Assembly (NCBI GenBank): GCA_030682655.1
Contig: JAUXNU010000158.1
Location: 1-64,000 of the forward strand
DNA from: Actinomycetota bacterium
GTDB taxonomy: Bacteria > Actinomycetota > Coriobacteriia > Anaerosomatales > JAUXNU01
Direction of reading: 5' to 3'
Length of the DNA stretch: 64,000 bases
The notes beneath the pieces were generated by a model. That model was not told where the DNA came from. It saw only the letters and a program-made list of their open reading frames with translations, and did not search any database. The position numbers were made by a program, and so were the translations under genes. Positions 33,433-41,908 of this stretch are shown here, piece after piece. Position 1 is the first letter of the stretch, and each line of letters opens with the position of its first letter.

Positions 33433-33948
33433 CTAGTCGATGTGGATGAGCGAGAACACCTTGCTGCCCTTGAGCTTCGAACGACCGCCAAGGAAGTCGA
33501 GCTCGATCAGAAACGCGAAGCCCGCCAGGGTGGCTCCTGTACTGGTCGCAAGCTGAGCCTTGGCTGCGGCCGTTCCTCCCGTCGCAAGAACGTCATCAAC
33601 GATCAGGACGATGTCGTCGGTGTCGATGGCATCGAGATGCATCTCCAGGGAGTCGAACCCGTACTCGAGCGCGTACTCCGCCTTGGTGGTCTGCCACGGC
33701 AGCTTGCCCGGCTTGCGGGCGGGTATGAATCCTGCGTTCAACTTGTACGCTAGCGCTCCACCAAAGATGAAGCCACGCGCCTCGGCGCCGAGGACCTTCG
33801 TCACCCCTGCATCCGCGTATTCCTCGGCGATGGTATCGATCGCCTGGCAGAACCCCCCAGGGCTTGCGAGCAGCGGCGTGATGTCCTTGAAGATGATGCC
33901 TTCCTTCGGAAAGTCCGGAATGTCGCGAATGAAGGTGTTCAGATCCAC
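33433..33948 (-). CDS. apt: Adenine phosphoribosyltransferase
   Basis: Apt (171 residues) salvages adenine to AMP. The PRPP-binding motif is VLIVDDVLATGGTAAA; the N-terminal RDIPDFPKEGIIFKDITPLL and AEARGFIFGGALA are diagnostic. GTG 33948 has AGGAGG upstream. It is the last gene of a long minus-strand operon that also contains hpt; the two salvage genes are separated by a potassium channel gene. Confidence 0.96.
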   Translation of the reverse strand: MDLNTFIRDIPDFPKEGIIFKDITPLLASPGGFCQAIDTIAEEYADAGVTKVLGAEARGFIFGGALAYKLNAGFIPARKPGKLPWQTTKAEYALEYGFDSLEMHLDAIDTDDIVLIVDDVLATGGTAAAKAQLATSTGATLAGFAFLIELDFLGGRSKLKGSKVFSLIHID

Positions 33949-33991
33949 AGTTCCTCCTAGTAGTAGGCCTGCCCGATAGCGTAGCGGTTCG

Positions 33992-34978
33992 TCACACAGA
34001 CTGCATCACAGCCTGAATCTGGGCACCGGTGCCAAGGACGACCAGGCGGTCGCCCGCTCGCATCACGGTGTCCGGCGACGGGTTGGTGTTCGCGGAACCT
34101 CCAGGGGCCTGCACTGCGAGCACGTACGCGCCGGTGGAGTCTCGCACCTGCGCCTCACGGATGCTCTTTCCATCGAACGCAGAACCGGCTCGTATCTCGA
34201 TGTCCTGGAGCCTGTACTCGACGCTGTCGCCGTGTGTGACCAGGTCCAGGTAGTCGGACACGGCCGGATGAAGAACCATCGAAGCCATACGACGTCCACC
34301 CACGACGTTCGGCGTCATGACCCGGTTCGCCCCCGCCCTGCGCAGCTTCTCCTCCGAGGATTCATGCGATGACCGCGCCACGATGAACACATCAGGGCTC
34401 AGAGAGCGCGCGGAAAAGGTCACGAAGAGGTTGTCGGCGTCGGTGTCCAGCGCCGTCACCAGAGACGCGGCACGCTCGATGCCTGCGGCAAGCAGCGTCG
34501 ACTCCTCGGTCGCATCCGCGTTGACGACAGACCACCCCATCTCCACGGCCCAAGCTGCGTTGTCGTCCGCGTGTTCGATGACGACGAAGGGCGCGCCCTC
34601 GTCTGCCAGCGCGCGCGCCACGACTGACCCAACGCGACCGAGACCGGCCACAATGTGATGGCCCGTGAGGTTCTTGATGCGACTTTCCATGCGTCGACCC
34701 TCCAAAAAACCCCTGAGATGTCCTTCGACAACGAAATCCACGAACGTGCCAAATGCGAACAGCAGCGCACCGAACCCGGCGAGAATGAGTGCCATCGTGA
34801 AGGCTTCGCCTGCACGGCTGAGAGTCTGGACTTCGCGGAACCCGACCGTCCCCACCGTGATCACCGTCATATACAGCGCGTCGAACCACACCCAGCCTTC
34901 GATGACAACATAGCCGACCGTGCCGAGGACCAGAACGGCAACAAGAGCACCGAATGCCATGGCGACTCGCCTCAACAC
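33992..34978 (-). CDS. Two-TM potassium channel with RCK (TrkA-N/TrkA-C) domains
   Basis: A 328-residue channel subunit: two membrane helices (about 7-29 and 58-82) around a pore loop, then an RCK nucleotide-binding domain (HHIVAGLGRVGSVVARAL) and a TrkA-C domain. The filter region reads TVGTVGFREV, where classical K+ channels have TVGYGD; Tyr is Phe and the next Gly is Arg. The start is GTG 34978, overlapping the hpt stop by 7 bp; ATG 34960 is an alternative. Selectivity for K+ is likely from the family but not proven by the filter. Confidence 0.85.
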   Translation of the reverse strand: MLRRVAMAFGALVAVLVLGTVGYVVIEGWVWFDALYMTVITVGTVGFREVQTLSRAGEAFTMALILAGFGALLFAFGTFVDFVVEGHLRGFLEGRRMESRIKNLTGHHIVAGLGRVGSVVARALADEGAPFVVIEHADDNAAWAVEMGWSVVNADATEESTLLAAGIERAASLVTALDTDADNLFVTFSARSLSPDVFIVARSSHESSEEKLRRAGANRVMTPNVVGGRRMASMVLHPAVSDYLDLVTHGDSVEYRLQDIEIRAGSAFDGKSIREAQVRDSTGAYVLAVQAPGGSANTNPSPDTVMRAGDRLVVLGTGAQIQAVMQSV

Positions 34979-35526
34979 CCGGGAACCACCGCCTCATCGC
35001 GCAAGCTTGCCACGTACGGCAGGTTCCTCAGCAGGCCATGGTTGTCGAGTCCGTAGCCCACGACGAACCGGTCAGGAATCGAGAATCCGCAGTACGCCAC
35101 CGGGATATCGACGATTCGTCTCACATCCTTGTCCAGAAGCGTGCACACCTCGAGGCTTTCCGGCTGCCGGCTGCGCAGGTTGTGCAAGACATAGTTCAAC
35201 GTCATGCCGGTGTCGATGATGTCCTCCACCACGAGAACGGCCGCACCTTCTATGGCGTCGTCGAGGTCCTTGGTGATCCGGACTGCGCCCGGCATCCCGT
35301 CCGCGTAGGTAGAAACCGCCATGAAGTCCACCTCGAGAGGCATCGTGACGGCCCGGCAAAGATCGGCCAGAAAGAACAGCCCTCCTTTGAGGACTGTCAC
35401 CAGCCTGAGATCGCGTCCGGCGTAGTCCTCGGCAATTGCGGCGCCCAGCTCCTGGACGCGCCGGGCGATCGTCTCCTCGGAAAGCAGGACCCTATCGATG
35501 CACTCGGGCACATATCGCGGGGACAT
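34972..35526 (-). CDS. hpt: Hypoxanthine phosphoribosyltransferase
   Basis: Hpt (184 residues) converts hypoxanthine/guanine to IMP/GMP. The PRPP motif is VLVVEDIIDTGMTL; VTVLKGGLFFLADL and the flexible loop region AVSTYADGM are also typical, as is the C-terminal YRNLPYV-like LLRNLPYVA. It lies 4 bp after a nuclease-like gene and overlaps the channel gene. Confidence 0.95.
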   Translation of the reverse strand: MSPRYVPECIDRVLLSEETIARRVQELGAAIAEDYAGRDLRLVTVLKGGLFFLADLCRAVTMPLEVDFMAVSTYADGMPGAVRITKDLDDAIEGAAVLVVEDIIDTGMTLNYVLHNLRSRQPESLEVCTLLDKDVRRIVDIPVAYCGFSIPDRFVVGYGLDNHGLLRNLPYVASLRDEAVVPGC

Positions 35527-35530
35527 CGGG

Positions 35531-35956
35531 CTATTCGTCCTCGTCCGGGTGTGCGATCAGTCCCCCGCCTTCGTCGTGCGGTTGCTCCCTCACCGGAATG
35601 CCATACTTGAGCAAGAGGCTCCTGAAATCCTTCTGGTAGAAGATCTTGATGTTGATGTCAGGATACAACTCCCTGAGCCGTCGGACCTTCCGGTTCTTCT
35701 TGGTTACGAGCTTCTGGCTCATCGTGGTGAGCTCGATGTAGAGGTCGAAGTCGGGAAGGTAGAAATCGGGTGTGAATGAGGCGATCACGTTTCCGCGCGA
35801 ATCCCATTCGATCGGGAAGTTCGTCGGTTCGTAGTCCCACCGGATCCGGTAGAAATCCAGGATCTGAGCGGCAACCCTCTCACTCGGATGCGCGAACTCG
35901 ATATCGAGCGCGTCTGCCTCGACTACCCCGTCGCGATGTTCTTCGGCCTCGGCCAT
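35531..35956 (-). CDS. Small PD-(D/E)XK-like nuclease-fold protein
   Basis: A 141-residue soluble protein I cannot name. The central stretch (FTPDFYLPDFDLYIELT) followed by TKKNRKVRRLRELYPDI and IKIFYQKDF resembles the Vsr/DUF559 branch of PD-(D/E)XK nucleases: an acidic residue in TPDFYLP, a Glu in YIELT, and a basic helix. The usual lysine two residues after Glu is Thr here. The ends are acidic and probably disordered. It lies 6 bp after the MerR gene and 4 bp before hpt. Confidence 0.55.
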   Translation of the reverse strand: MAEAEEHRDGVVEADALDIEFAHPSERVAAQILDFYRIRWDYEPTNFPIEWDSRGNVIASFTPDFYLPDFDLYIELTTMSQKLVTKKNRKVRRLRELYPDINIKIFYQKDFRSLLLKYGIPVREQPHDEGGGLIAHPDEDE

Positions 35957-35962
35957 CGTCCC

Positions 35963-36670
35963 CTACGACAAGTCGTCGAACTTGCGTCCAAGCGCACGAC
36001 GCAGTAGGTGGCTCTTGAGATCGCCGGTGAGACCTTGCAGCTCACCGAGCGTCTCGACGAGCTTCTGGCGGGTTTCCGGCGTCCTGTGCCGAAACGTGGG
36101 CATGAGTATCTGAGAGAACAGCACCGCTTCCCGCTCTGCAAACGTCTCGTACATGCGCAGATGCCGAGGCTCGACACCGAATCGGCGAAGATCCCAGCAT
36201 GCGTGAGCCACATGTACGTCTGTCCGCGAGATCTCTGCACCGTTCTCGCCACGCAAGATCTCCACAAGCCCGAAGTCCGCGAGCTCCTCGATGAACGAAG
36301 ACGGTAGTCCCAAGGAGGACTGTGCGTCCTCGAGCCTCAGCGTCTCGGCATCCTCGAACGGAAGCGCGACCGGCTCGGCCACCGCCCCGCCCTGCGGGCG
36401 GAATTCGGACGGCAGCTTGCCTTTGTCGAAGTCCGCAAGCTTGTCACGGATGACGGCAAGAGGCAGGAAATGGTCCTTCTGTAGTCGCAGTATGAGTTCG
36501 ACGCGCGCGACGTCAGCCTGCGTGAACTTCCTGTATCCACCTGCGGTACGTTCCGGGGACACAAGCCCCTCTTCTTCAAGGAATCGCACTTTGGAGATCG
36601 ACAGGTCGGGATACGCGGGCGAAAGGCGCTCGACGACCTCGCCGATCGTCATGTAGTCGCGACTGGCCAT
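35963..36670 (-). CDS. MerR-family regulator (FtsR/Rv1828-like)
   Basis: A 235-residue MerR-type regulator. The N-terminal winged helix has MTIGEVVERLSPAYPDLSIS, KVRFLEEEGLVSPERT, GYRKFTQADVARVELILRLQ. The C-terminal part (about 110-235) lacks the metal-binding cysteines of MerR/CueR. The order FHA gene then MerR gene matches Mycobacterium garA (Rv1827)-Rv1828; Corynebacterium FtsR, a positive regulator of ftsZ, belongs to this group. ATG 36670 lies 4 bp after the FHA gene. Target genes are unknown here; cell division or glycine metabolism are reasonable guesses. Confidence 0.85.
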   Translation of the reverse strand: MASRDYMTIGEVVERLSPAYPDLSISKVRFLEEEGLVSPERTAGGYRKFTQADVARVELILRLQKDHFLPLAVIRDKLADFDKGKLPSEFRPQGGAVAEPVALPFEDAETLRLEDAQSSLGLPSSFIEELADFGLVEILRGENGAEISRTDVHVAHACWDLRRFGVEPRHLRMYETFAEREAVLFSQILMPTFRHRTPETRQKLVETLGELQGLTGDLKSHLLRRALGRKFDDLS

Positions 36671-36674
36671 GGCG

Positions 36675-37121
36675 CTACTCCCCCGCTCCGCTGAGAAACA
36701 CCATCTGGAAGGTGCCCACCTGCACGGAGTCACCGTTGCGAAGCGGCGCCTTGTCGACACATACGCCGTTCACGTAGGTCCCGTTCAGCGACCCGGCATC
36801 CTCGATCGAGACCTCCGGGCCGGCAGAAGACAACACAGCGTGGTTCCGCGAGACCGTGACATCATTGAGGAAGATATCGCTGGAGGGATCTCGCCCGATG
36901 GACAGACGCGGCCTGTCGATGTAGAACCTCTCGCCGACATCGCGACCCTTTCGCACAACGAGCACCGGTCCGGTGTCGCTCGAAGCACCTGGTGTAGTCG
37001 CACCATCCTCGACACCCACCGGCTCGAACGACTCTGTCGCGCCCTCCAACCGCGCGCCGCAGTCAGCGCAGGTCTCAGCACCCGTTTCGACCGATCCACC
37101 ACAACGCGGGCAAGTGGCCAT
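36675..37121 (-). CDS. Zinc-ribbon FHA-domain protein (GarA/OdhI-like position)
   Basis: A 148-residue protein with a zinc ribbon (CPRC...CADC, residues 4-22), a flexible acidic linker, and an FHA phosphothreonine-binding domain (LSIGRDPSSDIFLNDVTVSR, then NHAVL and AGSLNGTYVNG). GarA of mycobacteria and OdhI of corynebacteria, encoded beside an Rv1828-type MerR gene, are small FHA proteins that switch 2-oxoglutarate metabolism after Ser/Thr kinase action. This protein has a zinc ribbon instead of their ETTS-type phosphosite; a TTP in the linker is a possible site. ATG 37121 is spaced well from GAGGAG; ATG 37127 is also possible. Confidence 0.8.
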   Translation of the reverse strand: MATCPRCGGSVETGAETCADCGARLEGATESFEPVGVEDGATTPGASSDTGPVLVVRKGRDVGERFYIDRPRLSIGRDPSSDIFLNDVTVSRNHAVLSSAGPEVSIEDAGSLNGTYVNGVCVDKAPLRNGDSVQVGTFQMVFLSGAGE

Positions 37122-37157
37122 AGCCATTGCTCCTCACATCTGACGAAAGCACACGCG

Positions 37158-37418
37158 CTACTCGGAGAACCCGAACTCCCGCTTCTGGAACGACGAGGCT
37201 ATCTGCTCCTCCAGAGCCGAGATGATCTCGGGGTTCTCGAGAACCTGGGCCAACTTCTCGTCACTCAAGCGATTCTTCACATACGGATCGCGCAACGCCT
37301 CGCTAAGCCTGCGACCGTTGTGAACCTCCCGTACGACATACTCCACGACGCGCTCTTCAACCGCATCGGTCGCGAGATCGTCCATGAATTCCTGCAGTCT
37401 TTCCGTGATCGATGCCAC
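37158..37418 (-). CDS. Hypothetical small helical protein, 86 aa
   Basis: An 86-residue soluble protein, mainly helical, with no family I can name. It has an amphipathic start (ITERLQEFMDDLATDAVEE), RVVEYVVREVHNGRRLSEAL and a repeated L-x-D/N-P pattern (ALRDPYVKNRL, VLENPEIISALEEQ). GAGGAGGG lies before GTG 37418. It sits between the RsiG-like and FHA genes in a compact operon, so it may belong to the same regulatory pathway. Confidence 0.75.
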   Translation of the reverse strand: MASITERLQEFMDDLATDAVEERVVEYVVREVHNGRRLSEALRDPYVKNRLSDEKLAQVLENPEIISALEEQIASSFQKREFGFSE

Positions 37419-37453
37419 GTGCCCTCCTCGTGCCGGTACGCGCGTTCGTGAGT

Positions 37454-37765
37454 CTAGAAGTCATCCTCGTCATCGGGCTCCGCGACATCCACATTCGATA
37501 CTCCGCGAAGATCATTCGCGAGTATGTCTATGAGTCGGTCCACGTCACCAACCGAGATAACGTCCTCCCCTGCCTCGCGCTGCGCCTTGAGACGACGCAC
37601 AAGCTCCGCTCGCAGGATGTCGATCTTGCCATGCAACACCCGGCGTCGATAGGAGATTCGCTGCTCCTCCGCGTATAGCTCGTTCAGGATCTCGCGCAGT
37701 TCATCGTTGGACTTCGAACCGAGGCCGAGAAGCGCATCCTCGATCCGATCATTGCGATCGGACAT
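37454..37765 (-). CDS. rsiG: Single-motif RsiG-like c-di-GMP-binding anti-sigma factor
   Basis: A 103-residue, coiled-coil-rich protein. Residues 34-49 read E34-x3-S38-x2-R41-x3-H45-x3-D49. This matches the c-di-GMP-binding signature of RsiG, E(X)3S(X)2R(X)3Q(X)3D, with His at the Gln position. Streptomyces RsiG has two such motifs in one chain. Basal actinobacteria such as Rubrobacter have a single-motif form that dimerises, holds the sigma factor WhiG when bound to c-di-GMP, and controls type IV pili. ATG 37765 has GGAGGGG upstream. The C-terminus is acidic (EPDDEDDF). The whiG partner is not in the window. Confidence 0.7.
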   Translation of the reverse strand: MSDRNDRIEDALLGLGSKSNDELREILNELYAEEQRISYRRRVLHGKIDILRAELVRRLKAQREAGEDVISVGDVDRLIDILANDLRGVSNVDVAEPDDEDDF

Positions 37766-37810
37766 GACCCCTCCACTCTCACGCAACCGACCATCTTGCT
37801 GACCTGACCG

Positions 37811-37819
37811 ATTGTACCA
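37811..37819 (-). promoter_or_regulatory. Probable extended -10 of the rsiG-FHA-merR-hpt-apt operon
   Basis: On the minus strand TGGTACAAT (TGN plus TACAAT at 37811-37816) lies 45 bp before the RsiG-like gene. No good -35 is visible at 17 bp, consistent with an extended -10. All genes down to apt follow with gaps of at most 44 bp. Confidence 0.45.
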
Positions 37820-37890
37820 GACCCAGAGCCCCATTTACCCTCAGCCTGCACCCTACATCCAGGCACTGACATCGGGGGTGCTCGCTGGTG

Positions 37891-38658
37891 CTACACCACG
37901 CTCTCACCTGCGAGCCGTGCGGCCGTCATGTGCTCCCATTCGCTGAAACTGCCGCTATCAAGGCGCACTCCCAGCGAGTCACCGAAGCCCTTCACAAGGG
38001 CCTGTGCGATCTGCTCGAATGACGGCAATGTACCGAGAACGTCCTCGAGCGTGAATGCCGTCATGGCCAAGGACCGCTGCTCTGCGTCGTCTAGCCCAAA
38101 CACCGCCGTCTCCCGCGAGATATCGCGAGACCGCGTGATCGAGCCATGCTGGAGGCACGTGTCACCCGCCCACACCTGCGCGCTGCCTGACAGTTTCGCC
38201 CGTCCGACTGACAAATCGGCCGGACTCGAATGCAGGTAGCACGCCGAAGAACCGCGAATCCCTCGTGGGCGGCCGACAAGTTCGGCATCGACCCCCAACG
38301 ACGAGTACGCACGAACCAGACCCGAGCTGAGCACGCGGTAGCTCGAAGTGGTCGCCCTTGGAATGCCGTCGTCAGTGCTGGCGACAATGGAGTATGTCAT
38401 CTCATCGTCGTGCAGGACACCGCGTCCGCCTGTGTGCCGCCGCACCACTTCGACGCCCAGGTCGCGGCAGACGTCCAGGTCGATGGAGCCCACGTCTTGA
38501 AAGCGCCCGAGCGACAAGGTTGGACGGGCCCACCGGTACAGCCGCACCGTTGCTGGAGACTCGCCAGCCTCCCGGGCGAGCTGCATCGCACGATCGAGCG
38601 CCATGTTCTCGATGCCGTCGCGCGCGTCGTCGATGACAAGTCGCCACACGCCTCGCAT
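37891..38658 (-). CDS. lipM: Lipoate/octanoate protein ligase family (LipM-like octanoyltransferase)
   Basis: A 255-residue member of the LplA/LipB/LipM superfamily. VVRRHTGGRGVLHDDEMTYS is the conserved acyl-binding motif. C140 (SSACYLHSS) and K155 (VGRAKLSGSAQ), followed by LQHGSI, match LipM, which loads octanoate onto GcvH through a cysteine thioester. It starts 8 bp after gcvPB, so it probably lipoylates the GcvH made from the same transcript. A lipoyl synthase is not in the window. A true LplA ligase is less likely given the Cys. Confidence 0.8.
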   Translation of the reverse strand: MRGVWRLVIDDARDGIENMALDRAMQLAREAGESPATVRLYRWARPTLSLGRFQDVGSIDLDVCRDLGVEVVRRHTGGRGVLHDDEMTYSIVASTDDGIPRATTSSYRVLSSGLVRAYSSLGVDAELVGRPRGIRGSSACYLHSSPADLSVGRAKLSGSAQVWAGDTCLQHGSITRSRDISRETAVFGLDDAEQRSLAMTAFTLEDVLGTLPSFEQIAQALVKGFGDSLGVRLDSGSFSEWEHMTAARLAGESVV

Positions 38659-38666
38659 GAGACCGC

Positions 38667-40157
38667 CTACTCCGGATTCCAGCGCAGGTCGGGCTGGCGA
38701 ACCGCACGGGCTTCATCGAGGCGTCTTACGGGGGCGGTATAGGGAGCGTTCTTGACGATCTCCGGATCGGACGCCGCTTCCTTGGCTATTGCACGCATCG
38801 CGTCGACGAAGGCGTCGAGGGACTCGAGTGACTCGGTCTCGGTCGGTTCGATCATCAGTGCCTCTTCGACCAGCAGCGGGAAGTAGACGGTCGGCGGGTG
38901 GAAGCCATAGTCCAGAAGGCGTTTCGCGATGTCGAGCGTGCGCACCCCGTGCTCGCGCTTCTGCCGCGCACCCGAGAGCACGAACTCGTGCATGCAGGTA
39001 CGGTCGTAGGGCAGCTCGAACACGTTCTTGAGTCGCTCCTTGAGGTAGTTCGCCGACAAGACCGCCTGCTCGCTCGCCTCGCGAAGGCCCACGCCTCCGA
39101 GGGCGCGGATGTACGTGTACGCCCTGACGAGAACGCCGACATTGCCAAGGAACGACCGGACCCGCCCTATCGAGTGCTCCGGGTGTACAAGCACGTACTG
39201 TCCGTCTTCGAGCGCGACCAACGGTCCGGGCAGATACTGCGCGAGTTCCTCCGTGACACATACGGGTCCGGCACCGGGGCCGCCTCCGCCATGCGGGGTC
39301 GAGAATGTCTTGTGCAGGTTGATGTGCAGTCCGTCAAAACCCATGTCCCCCGGGCGCACCTTGCCCATGATGGCGTTGAGATTCGCTCCATCGCAGTAGG
39401 CGAGCGCCCCGACAGCGTGCACGGCATCGGTGATCTCGCAGATCTGGGGATCGAACAGGCCCACCGTGTTGGGGTTGGTGAGCATCAGGGCAGCGACATC
39501 GGTGTCGAGCACGCCCTTCAGCGCGTCGAGGTCCACCAGACCCTGTTCATTGCTGGGGATCGTGACCGTCTGATAGCCGCACATCGTCACGGTGGCCGGG
39601 TTCGTTCCGTGGGCCGTGTCGGGAATGATGACCTTCGCCCTTGGATTCCCCGATGAGGCGTGATAGGCGCGGAAGCACATCAGTGCAGCGAGTTCGCCGT
39701 GTGCGCCCGCTGCGGGTTGCAGGGTGACGCCTGCAAGCCCCGATACCTCGGCCAGCGCCTCCTGGAGGCCGTACATGAGCTCTAGAACGCCCTGGACGCT
39801 CTCGACCGGCTGGTACGGGTGAAGCCCGGCGAAGCCCGGCAAACGACATGTGTCTTCGTTGACGCGCGGGTTGTACTTCATGGTGCATGAGCCGAGCGGG
39901 TACGGGCCACTGTCCACGCCGAAGTTCATCGAGGCCAGGTGGGTGTAATGGCGCGCAATCTCCACCTCGGTCACATGCGGCAGGGCGGGCGGATCGAGGC
40001 GCACACGGTGCCCGAGTGCGCTTGACACCGTCGCACCCGCACCGTCAACGCCGGACACGACACCTCCGCCTGCGCCAGCCCCGCCCGTCTCGAGGATCAG
40101 AGAGCGCGGGCCCCTGGCCGGAGCACCGGCGGGTCGCCTGGTCGCGTGATCGCTCAC
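38667..40157 (-). CDS. gcvPB: Glycine dehydrogenase (decarboxylating) subunit 2
   Basis: The C-terminal-type half of P-protein (496 residues), which holds PLP and releases CO2 from glycine. The PLP lysine is in [33 protein letters not shown] and GSCTMKYNP are diagnostic. The first ~45 residues are an Ala/Gly-rich extension. GTG 40157 overlaps the gcvPA stop by 4 bp. The split PA/PB form is typical of many anaerobes and Gram-positives. Confidence 0.95.
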   Translation of the reverse strand: MSDHATRRPAGAPARGPRSLILETGGAGAGGGVVSGVDGAGATVSSALGHRVRLDPPALPHVTEVEIARHYTHLASMNFGVDSGPYPLGSCTMKYNPRVNEDTCRLPGFAGLHPYQPVESVQGVLELMYGLQEALAEVSGLAGVTLQPAAGAHGELAALMCFRAYHASSGNPRAKVIIPDTAHGTNPATVTMCGYQTVTIPSNEQGLVDLDALKGVLDTDVAALMLTNPNTVGLFDPQICEITDAVHAVGALAYCDGANLNAIMGKVRPGDMGFDGLHINLHKTFSTPHGGGGPGAGPVCVTEELAQYLPGPLVALEDGQYVLVHPEHSIGRVRSFLGNVGVLVRAYTYIRALGGVGLREASEQAVLSANYLKERLKNVFELPYDRTCMHEFVLSGARQKREHGVRTLDIAKRLLDYGFHPPTVYFPLLVEEALMIEPTETESLESLDAFVDAMRAIAKEAASDPEIVKNAPYTAPVRRLDEARAVRQPDLRWNPE

Positions 40158-41488
40158 AGGCTGCTCACCGCCTGAGTGAACGCGTCGATCTCCGACTCCG
40201 TCCGGCGTTCGGTGACCGCGAACAGAACGCAGTCGCTCACTACGTCCTCGAAACGCCCGAGGTCCAGACCCGCGACGAATCCCCTCTCAAACATCGCCGA
40301 TCGCATCGACACGACATCCCCAAAGTACCTGAGAGCGAACTCGTGCGCAAAGGGAGCCGCGAACACGTCCTCGAACCGCCCTGTGGCGATAAGGGCGTCG
40401 TGCAGCCGATGTGCCTTGGCAATGCACGCTTCGCCCACGTCGCGCAGGCCGCCGGCGCCCATACACGACAGGTACACGCTTGCTGCAAGGGCGTTGAGAG
40501 CGTGGTTCGAACAGATGTTGCTGGTGGCCTTCTCCCGGCGAATGTGCTGCTCACGGGTCTGCATCGTGAGCACGAACGCAGTCGCACCGTCCGCATCCAC
40601 AGTGCGCCCGACGATGCGGCCCGGCATCCGGCGAAGGTACTCGTCGCGGCAGGAGAACATCCCCAGCCCGGGACCGCCGTACGACATGGCATTCCCCAGG
40701 GGCTGGCCCTCCGCGACAACGACGTCCGCGCCGTATGCGGAAGGTGGTTCTAGCACGCCAAGGAGAATCGGGCTCACCGCCACGACGAGAAGAGCTCCGA
40801 CCTCAGCAGCCACCTCCCGAATCGCCCGGACGTCTTCAAGACATCCGTAGAAGTTGGGATCTGCAATCATCACGGCAGCGGCATCGGCCGCAAGCCCGCG
40901 CAGTGCAGCGACGTCCGTCACGCCATCCAGTGTCGGCGCCTCGACAACCTCAAGGAGCCCGGCGCGCGCATACGTGCGCAGTGTCTCGCGCCACTCCGGG
41001 TGGACCGATGCCGAGACGACAACCCGGCTTCGCTTCGTCTGATGGACGGCCAGGTAGGCAGCCTCGACGAAAGCGGTGGCCCCGTCGTACATGGAGGCGT
41101 TGGCCACGTCCATGCCCGTAAGCGAACACACCATCGACTGGAACTCGTAGATCGCCTGCAGGGTACCCTGGCTGACTTCGGGCTGGTAGGGCGTGTACGC
41201 CGTAAAGAACTCGGGCTTTCGCAACACATGATCGACGATTGACGGGATGTAGTGGTCGTAGCAACCCGCACCCAGAAACGACACCAGCTCACCCGTATGC
41301 GCGTTGGCACGGGCGAGTCCATCGAGGTGTCCTGCGAGATCCATCTCGGACAGCCCACCCGGAATATCAAGCTCGCGACCGAGCCTGACGCATTCGGGGA
41401 TGTCCGAGAACAGCTCGTCGACGCTCGACACGCCGACAGCGCGAAGCATGGTCTCCCGTTGAGCGTCCGTAACAGGTACGAATCGCAT
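40154..41488 (-). CDS. gcvPA: Glycine dehydrogenase (decarboxylating) subunit 1
   Basis: The N-terminal-type half of P-protein (444 residues). Motifs: [50 protein letters not shown], and [19 protein letters not shown]. It pairs with GcvPB in the glycine cleavage complex. The ATG is 7 bp after gcvH; the end overlaps gcvPB. Confidence 0.95.
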   Translation of the reverse strand: MRFVPVTDAQRETMLRAVGVSSVDELFSDIPECVRLGRELDIPGGLSEMDLAGHLDGLARANAHTGELVSFLGAGCYDHYIPSIVDHVLRKPEFFTAYTPYQPEVSQGTLQAIYEFQSMVCSLTGMDVANASMYDGATAFVEAAYLAVHQTKRSRVVVSASVHPEWRETLRTYARAGLLEVVEAPTLDGVTDVAALRGLAADAAAVMIADPNFYGCLEDVRAIREVAAEVGALLVVAVSPILLGVLEPPSAYGADVVVAEGQPLGNAMSYGGPGLGMFSCRDEYLRRMPGRIVGRTVDADGATAFVLTMQTREQHIRREKATSNICSNHALNALAASVYLSCMGAGGLRDVGEACIAKAHRLHDALIATGRFEDVFAAPFAHEFALRYFGDVVSMRSAMFERGFVAGLDLGRFEDVVSDCVLFAVTERRTESEIDAFTQAVSSL

Positions 41489-41495
41489 CGAGCCC

Positions 41496-41879
41496 TTACG
41501 CTTCCTCGGAGACGAAGGCCTCGTATTCCTCGGCGGACAGCATGTCGTCGACCTGGCTTGGGTCGGCCATCTTGACCTTGATCATCCAGCCCTCGCCGTA
41601 GGGATCTTCGTTCACGATCTCGGGCGCGTCGTCGAGCGCCACGTTCACTTCGACGATCTCGCCGGAAAGAGGAGAGTACAGCTCGGATACCGACTTGACC
41701 GACTCGATCTCGCCGAATGTCTCGCCGGCGATCGCAGCGTCGCCCTCGGAGGGCAGATCCACGTACACGACCTCGCCGAGCTGGTCCTGCGCAAAGTGAG
41801 AGATGCCAAGAGTGGCTACGTCGCCGTCCACCCGCACCCATTCATGCTCTTTGTCGTACTTCAGCTCGCTCGGATACAT
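41496..41879 (-). CDS. gcvH: Glycine cleavage system H protein
   Basis: GcvH (127 residues) carries lipoate between P, T and L proteins. The lipoyl lysine is in GEIESVKSVSELYSP. KYDKEHEWVRVDGD and the C-terminal GEGWMIKVKMADP are typical. I chose ATG 41879, preceded by AAAGGAG (11-bp spacing) and giving the standard length; GTG 41912, overlapping the gcvT stop, is the alternative. Confidence 0.96.
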   Translation of the reverse strand: MYPSELKYDKEHEWVRVDGDVATLGISHFAQDQLGEVVYVDLPSEGDAAIAGETFGEIESVKSVSELYSPLSGEIVEVNVALDDAPEIVNEDPYGEGWMIKVKMADPSQVDDMLSAEEYEAFVSEEA

Positions 41880-41908
41880 AGGTACTGACGCTCCTTTCGG
41901 GGTCGTGC

